The position numbers and the translations under genes are program-made. Below, in pieces: positions 12,540 to 14,686 of a DNA stretch of 14,686 nucleotides. Within the stretch, counting starts at the first letter, position 1. Each line of letters begins with the position of its first letter. The stretch is from contig CAZPUJ010000458.1 in the NCBI GenBank assembly GCA_964589725.1, positions 1-14,686 on the forward strand, written 5' to 3'. Source of the DNA: CAYSHJ01 sp964589725. GTDB lineage: Bacteria > Planctomycetota > Planctomycetia > Planctomycetales > Planctomycetaceae. A model generated the notes under the pieces. That model ran no database searches, was not told where the DNA came from, and saw only the letters and a list, made by a program, of their open reading frames with translations.

Positions 12540-13228
12540 GACATCCCCTCAAACAAACGGCTGCCGACGCGGACGAGCGTTGCGCCTTCTTCGATCGCGA
12601 CTTGAAAGTCGCTGCTCATGCCCATCGACAGTTCGGTCAGTTTTGTACTCTGCGTCGCTCGCTGGGCGAGTTCGTCGCGCAGCAGACGCAACTTGCGGAA
12701 CACGGGGCGCGCGGCTTCGGGATCGTCGGCCAGCGGAGCCATCGTCATCAAGCCCGCAATTTGCACAAGCGGTACCGACTGCAAAGCGTCCCATTGCGTC
12801 GTCAACTCCGCGATCGGGAAGCCGTCTTTCGACCCCTCGCCAGAAACGTTGACCTCCAACAGGACGCGCGGAGTCAGCGACAGCTCGGCCGCGACCGTCG
12901 AGATGCGTTCCAGCAAGCGCAGACTGTCGACCGAATGGATCAGCACCGCTAGCGGCAACGCCGGTCGCACTTTGTTCCGTTGCAAATGGCCGATCAAGTG
13001 CCAGCGGATGTCGCCCCGCAGAGCCTGGAATCGCTCGATGAGTTGTTGCGGCCGGTTCTCCGCCAGGTTGATCACGCCTAATTCGACGAGTCGTTGGATC
13101 CACGGAAGCTCGGCGTATTTTGTCACTGCGACGAGAGTCACGTCGGCCGACAAGCGTCCCGAGCGAGCACACGCGGTTGCGATGTCGGCATTCACTCGGA
13201 GCAGATTATTCGCGATCAGGTCGTCCAT
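12536..13228 (-). CDS. yggS: YggS/PROSC-family pyridoxal phosphate homeostasis protein
   Basis: Binds PLP and keeps B6 vitamers and amino-acid metabolism balanced; no enzymatic reaction is established. It has an alanine racemase-like N-terminal TIM-barrel fold. The 230 residues show VAVTK with the PLP Lys at 37, NLAENRPQQL (54-63, family usually GENRxQ), WHLIGHLQRNK (76-86), EVNVSGEGSKDGF (125-137), GLMTM (159-163) and LSMGMSSDFQVAIEEGATLV plus RVGSRLF near the C-terminus (phosphate-binding). The ATG at 13228 is used because it puts the protein at the usual family length (about 225-235). An upstream in-frame start at 13399 would overlap the divergent gene and adds arginine-rich sequence without family resemblance. 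It is first in a minus-strand unit with tsaE. Confidence 0.93.
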   Translation of the reverse strand: MDDLIANNLLRVNADIATACARSGRLSADVTLVAVTKYAELPWIQRLVELGVINLAENRPQQLIERFQALRGDIRWHLIGHLQRNKVRPALPLAVLIHSVDSLRLLERISTVAAELSLTPRVLLEVNVSGEGSKDGFPIAELTTQWDALQSVPLVQIAGLMTMAPLADDPEAARPVFRKLRLLRDELAQRATQSTKLTELSMGMSSDFQVAIEEGATLVRVGSRLFEGMS

Positions 13229-13386
13229 GCGGACATTCTGAACGGCTGACGCGCCCGCGACAACGTATTGACCCGCCAGTTTTTGCAGGCATATAGTCCA
13301 CAGCGACTGGGGCCTGGATGTCCGACCTTCTCTTAGCCGACGCGACCGCGCTGCTGCGGTTGTGTCCTTTCGCAGGATCGCAATCG

Positions 13387-14529
13387 ATGCGACGCGCACT
13401 TGGTTTTTTGCCCGTGTGGGCTGTGCTCTTGACGTGGCTGATCGGCTCGACCGTGAGCTTGGCTCAACAGTCGGATGGCGGTTTCAAGAACAAAGCTCCA
13501 GCGAATGCTTCGGGAAACGAACGGCAAAGCCAGACCAACCTATGGGTGTTGGAGGTGCAGTTCAAGGCGCTGCGGATCGTGACAGTCAAACTCCCCGACT
13601 CGAAGTCCGACAAGCCGGAAGTGGTGATGTATCTCGTCTACAAGGTGATCAATCGCGGCCTTGATGGAGCTAAAACCGAGTCGGACGAAACGCCAGTGAA
13701 TCAATTCGACCCCGAGGTCATTCCGCCGTTATTCGTTCCGGAACTCACGCTGGTCACCAACGATAACGGCGTGCAGAACATCTATGACGACAGTCTCGCT
13801 CCGGAAGCTCAGAAGGTCATCGAAAAACGTGAGCGTCTGCCACTGAAGAACTCCGTGGAGATCGTCGGCCCCATCCCGCCGGCAACTCCGCTGAACGCCA
13901 AGAAGGACCAAGAAAAGGCTCGGTACGGCGTTGCGATGTGGCGGGGCGTCGATCCGGCCGCTGATTTCTTCACGATCATGATGTCCGGCTTCTCCAACGG
14001 CTACAAATTGGTGCGCGGTCCGGTGAGCTATCAGTCTTTGGTCGATCGCGTGACGGCCGGCCAAATGATGTTCTCCGACCAGATTTGGAACGGCAAAGAG
14101 ACGTGGCGAGCCGCCTCGGAAACGTACAACCTGTTCAACCCCAAGAAACCGGGACCGCCCGACCCGGACGCCACGATTTGGTTTTATACGATCACCGCCG
14201 ATCGTGTGACGGCTGGCGAAGAAAAACCGCTTGTCTGGCGGAAGACTCTGACCCAACGCTACTGGCGTCCCGGGGACGCAGTCGACCGCCAAGAAAAAGA
14301 ATTCCGCGAAGTCGGCGACCCCGAGTGGATCTTTCAGCCGGACGACGTCCGCATTCCGCTCAGCATCAAGCCGATCGCGGGCAGCGGCGGCAAACAACCT
14401 GCCGTATCGAACGGCAACGCCGGCGAGGCGCCCAAAGGTGAAAAGGCGCCGGACGCCAAGGATCCGGACAAGCCGGATCCCGCTAAAGAATCGGACGATG
14501 CCCCGAAGGAAGAAGACGCTCGGAAGTGA
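13387..14529 (+). CDS. Secreted protein of unknown function
   Basis: I do not recognise a named family. The ATG at 13387, with AGGA about 10 nt upstream, starts a good Sec signal peptide: MRR, hydrophobic LGFLPVWAVLLTWLIG, then SLA before QQ (residues 26-28), a likely signal peptidase I site. The 380-residue product has a mixed core at about 45-325, with segments such as LWVLEVQFKALRIVTVKLPD, PPLFVPELTLVTNDNGVQNI and DATIWFYTITADRVTAGEEK. The tail from about 330 is low-complexity and charged (repeated KP, DP, KE pairs) and probably disordered. It is rich in beta-prone stretches and lacks Cys pairs and obvious catalytic motifs. An in-frame ATG at 13318 would bury the signal peptide and is rejected. 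It is divergent from yggS, 158 bp apart. Confidence 0.8.
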   Translation: MRRALGFLPVWAVLLTWLIGSTVSLAQQSDGGFKNKAPANASGNERQSQTNLWVLEVQFKALRIVTVKLPDSKSDKPEVVMYLVYKVINRGLDGAKTESDETPVNQFDPEVIPPLFVPELTLVTNDNGVQNIYDDSLAPEAQKVIEKRERLPLKNSVEIVGPIPPATPLNAKKDQEKARYGVAMWRGVDPAADFFTIMMSGFSNGYKLVRGPVSYQSLVDRVTAGQMMFSDQIWNGKETWRAASETYNLFNPKKPGPPDPDATIWFYTITADRVTAGEEKPLVWRKTLTQRYWRPGDAVDRQEKEFREVGDPEWIFQPDDVRIPLSIKPIAGSGGKQPAVSNGNAGEAPKGEKAPDAKDPDKPDPAKESDDAPKEEDARK

Positions 14530-14543
14530 TCAAGGCAACCGGA

Positions 14544-14684
14544 ATGAGCGACAAGAATTCCCCGCCACAGTCGGGCTCTGAATCCTCGCCACGGCTGGCT
14601 CATTCTTCAATCTGCGTCTTGGTTGAAATACAAGCCCGAAGCGCGAGCGAGAGATTTCCGCGCAATTCACTGCGTCTTGGTTGA
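14544..14684 (+). pseudogene. Short open frame broken or filled by repeat DNA at the right edge
   Basis: An ATG 15 nt after the previous stop opens MSDKNSPPQSGSESSPRLAH and runs 46 codons to TGA at 14682-14684. From residue 23 on the sequence is encoded by the repeat copies (CVLVEIQARSASE, then LRLG). It may be the start of a gene interrupted by repeat insertion, or a chance frame. No function can be assigned. Confidence 0.3.
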
Positions 14685-14686
14685 AA
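14612..14686 (+). repeat. 17-bp direct repeat with period 58, running off the right edge
   Basis: CTGCGTCTTGGTTGAAA occurs at 14612-14628 and again at 14670-14686. The first copy is followed by ACAAGCCCGAAGCGCGAGCG. I recall that sequence, with small variations, as a dispersed repeat in planctomycete genomes, but could not check this. Whether the second copy continues in the same way lies beyond the window. Confidence 0.6.

Noticed and set aside
13229..13399. N-terminal extension of yggS
   Set aside because: The extra 57 residues have no resemblance to the family, exceed its usual length, and overlap the divergent secreted-protein gene region.
14612..14686. Start of a CRISPR array
   Set aside because: Only two copies of a 17-bp repeat are seen, shorter than CRISPR repeats, and no cas genes are present. 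The interval contains sequence that itself looks like a dispersed repeat.

Overview
The window looks like chromosomal DNA of a planctomycete or a close relative. The reasons are GC-rich genes with wide, repeat-bearing gaps, a zinc-ribbon Ser/Thr kinase carrying WD40 and TPR segments that is divergent from an ECF sigma factor, several families of short palindromic repeats, and two decayed RAYT-type (REP-associated tyrosine) transposases. The lineage is inferred from gene content and style. No rRNA or tRNA gene was found.

Left part (1-5174): the first part of a SecA-family translocase ATPase runs off the left edge on the minus strand. It follows a membrane-anchored HtrA/DegP-type protease on the same strand. 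A 6-phosphofructokinase lies on the plus strand and converges with a short 2-isopropylmalate synthase-like gene lacking the regulatory domain. Palindromic repeats fill the secA-htrA gap and the htrA-pfk gap.

Middle part (5175-8150): this is a graveyard. In minus-strand order it holds the 3' end of the intact kinase, a decayed RAYT, a kinase-tail fragment (C), a DUF433 antitoxin with a truncated DUF5615 toxin, another tail fragment (B), a second decayed RAYT, and a last tail fragment (A). The arrangement tail-RAYT-tail occurs twice with matching junctions, which suggests a segmental duplication. Each RAYT copy carries three REP hairpins that share a GTAG head but have three different, self-complementary stems.

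Kinase and regulator (7848-11880): an intact multidomain kinase contains a repeat pair translated in frame between its HRD and DFG motifs, and a collapsed WD40 array. About 640 bp separate it from a divergent ECF sigma factor. That gap holds a compound inverted-repeat element.

Right part (11969-14686): tsaE and yggS form a minus-strand pair. Between them is a 21-codon reading frame that looks like the stump of a yggU (DUF167) gene, translationally coupled to yggS. A divergent secreted protein of unknown function follows, then a short frame overlapped by direct repeats at the right edge.

The strongest theme is the REP biology. At least three clear hairpin families (plus one imperfect copy) share the GTAG head but differ in stem and loop. 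One of them has become part of a protein kinase. No complete new defence or biosynthetic system is visible.
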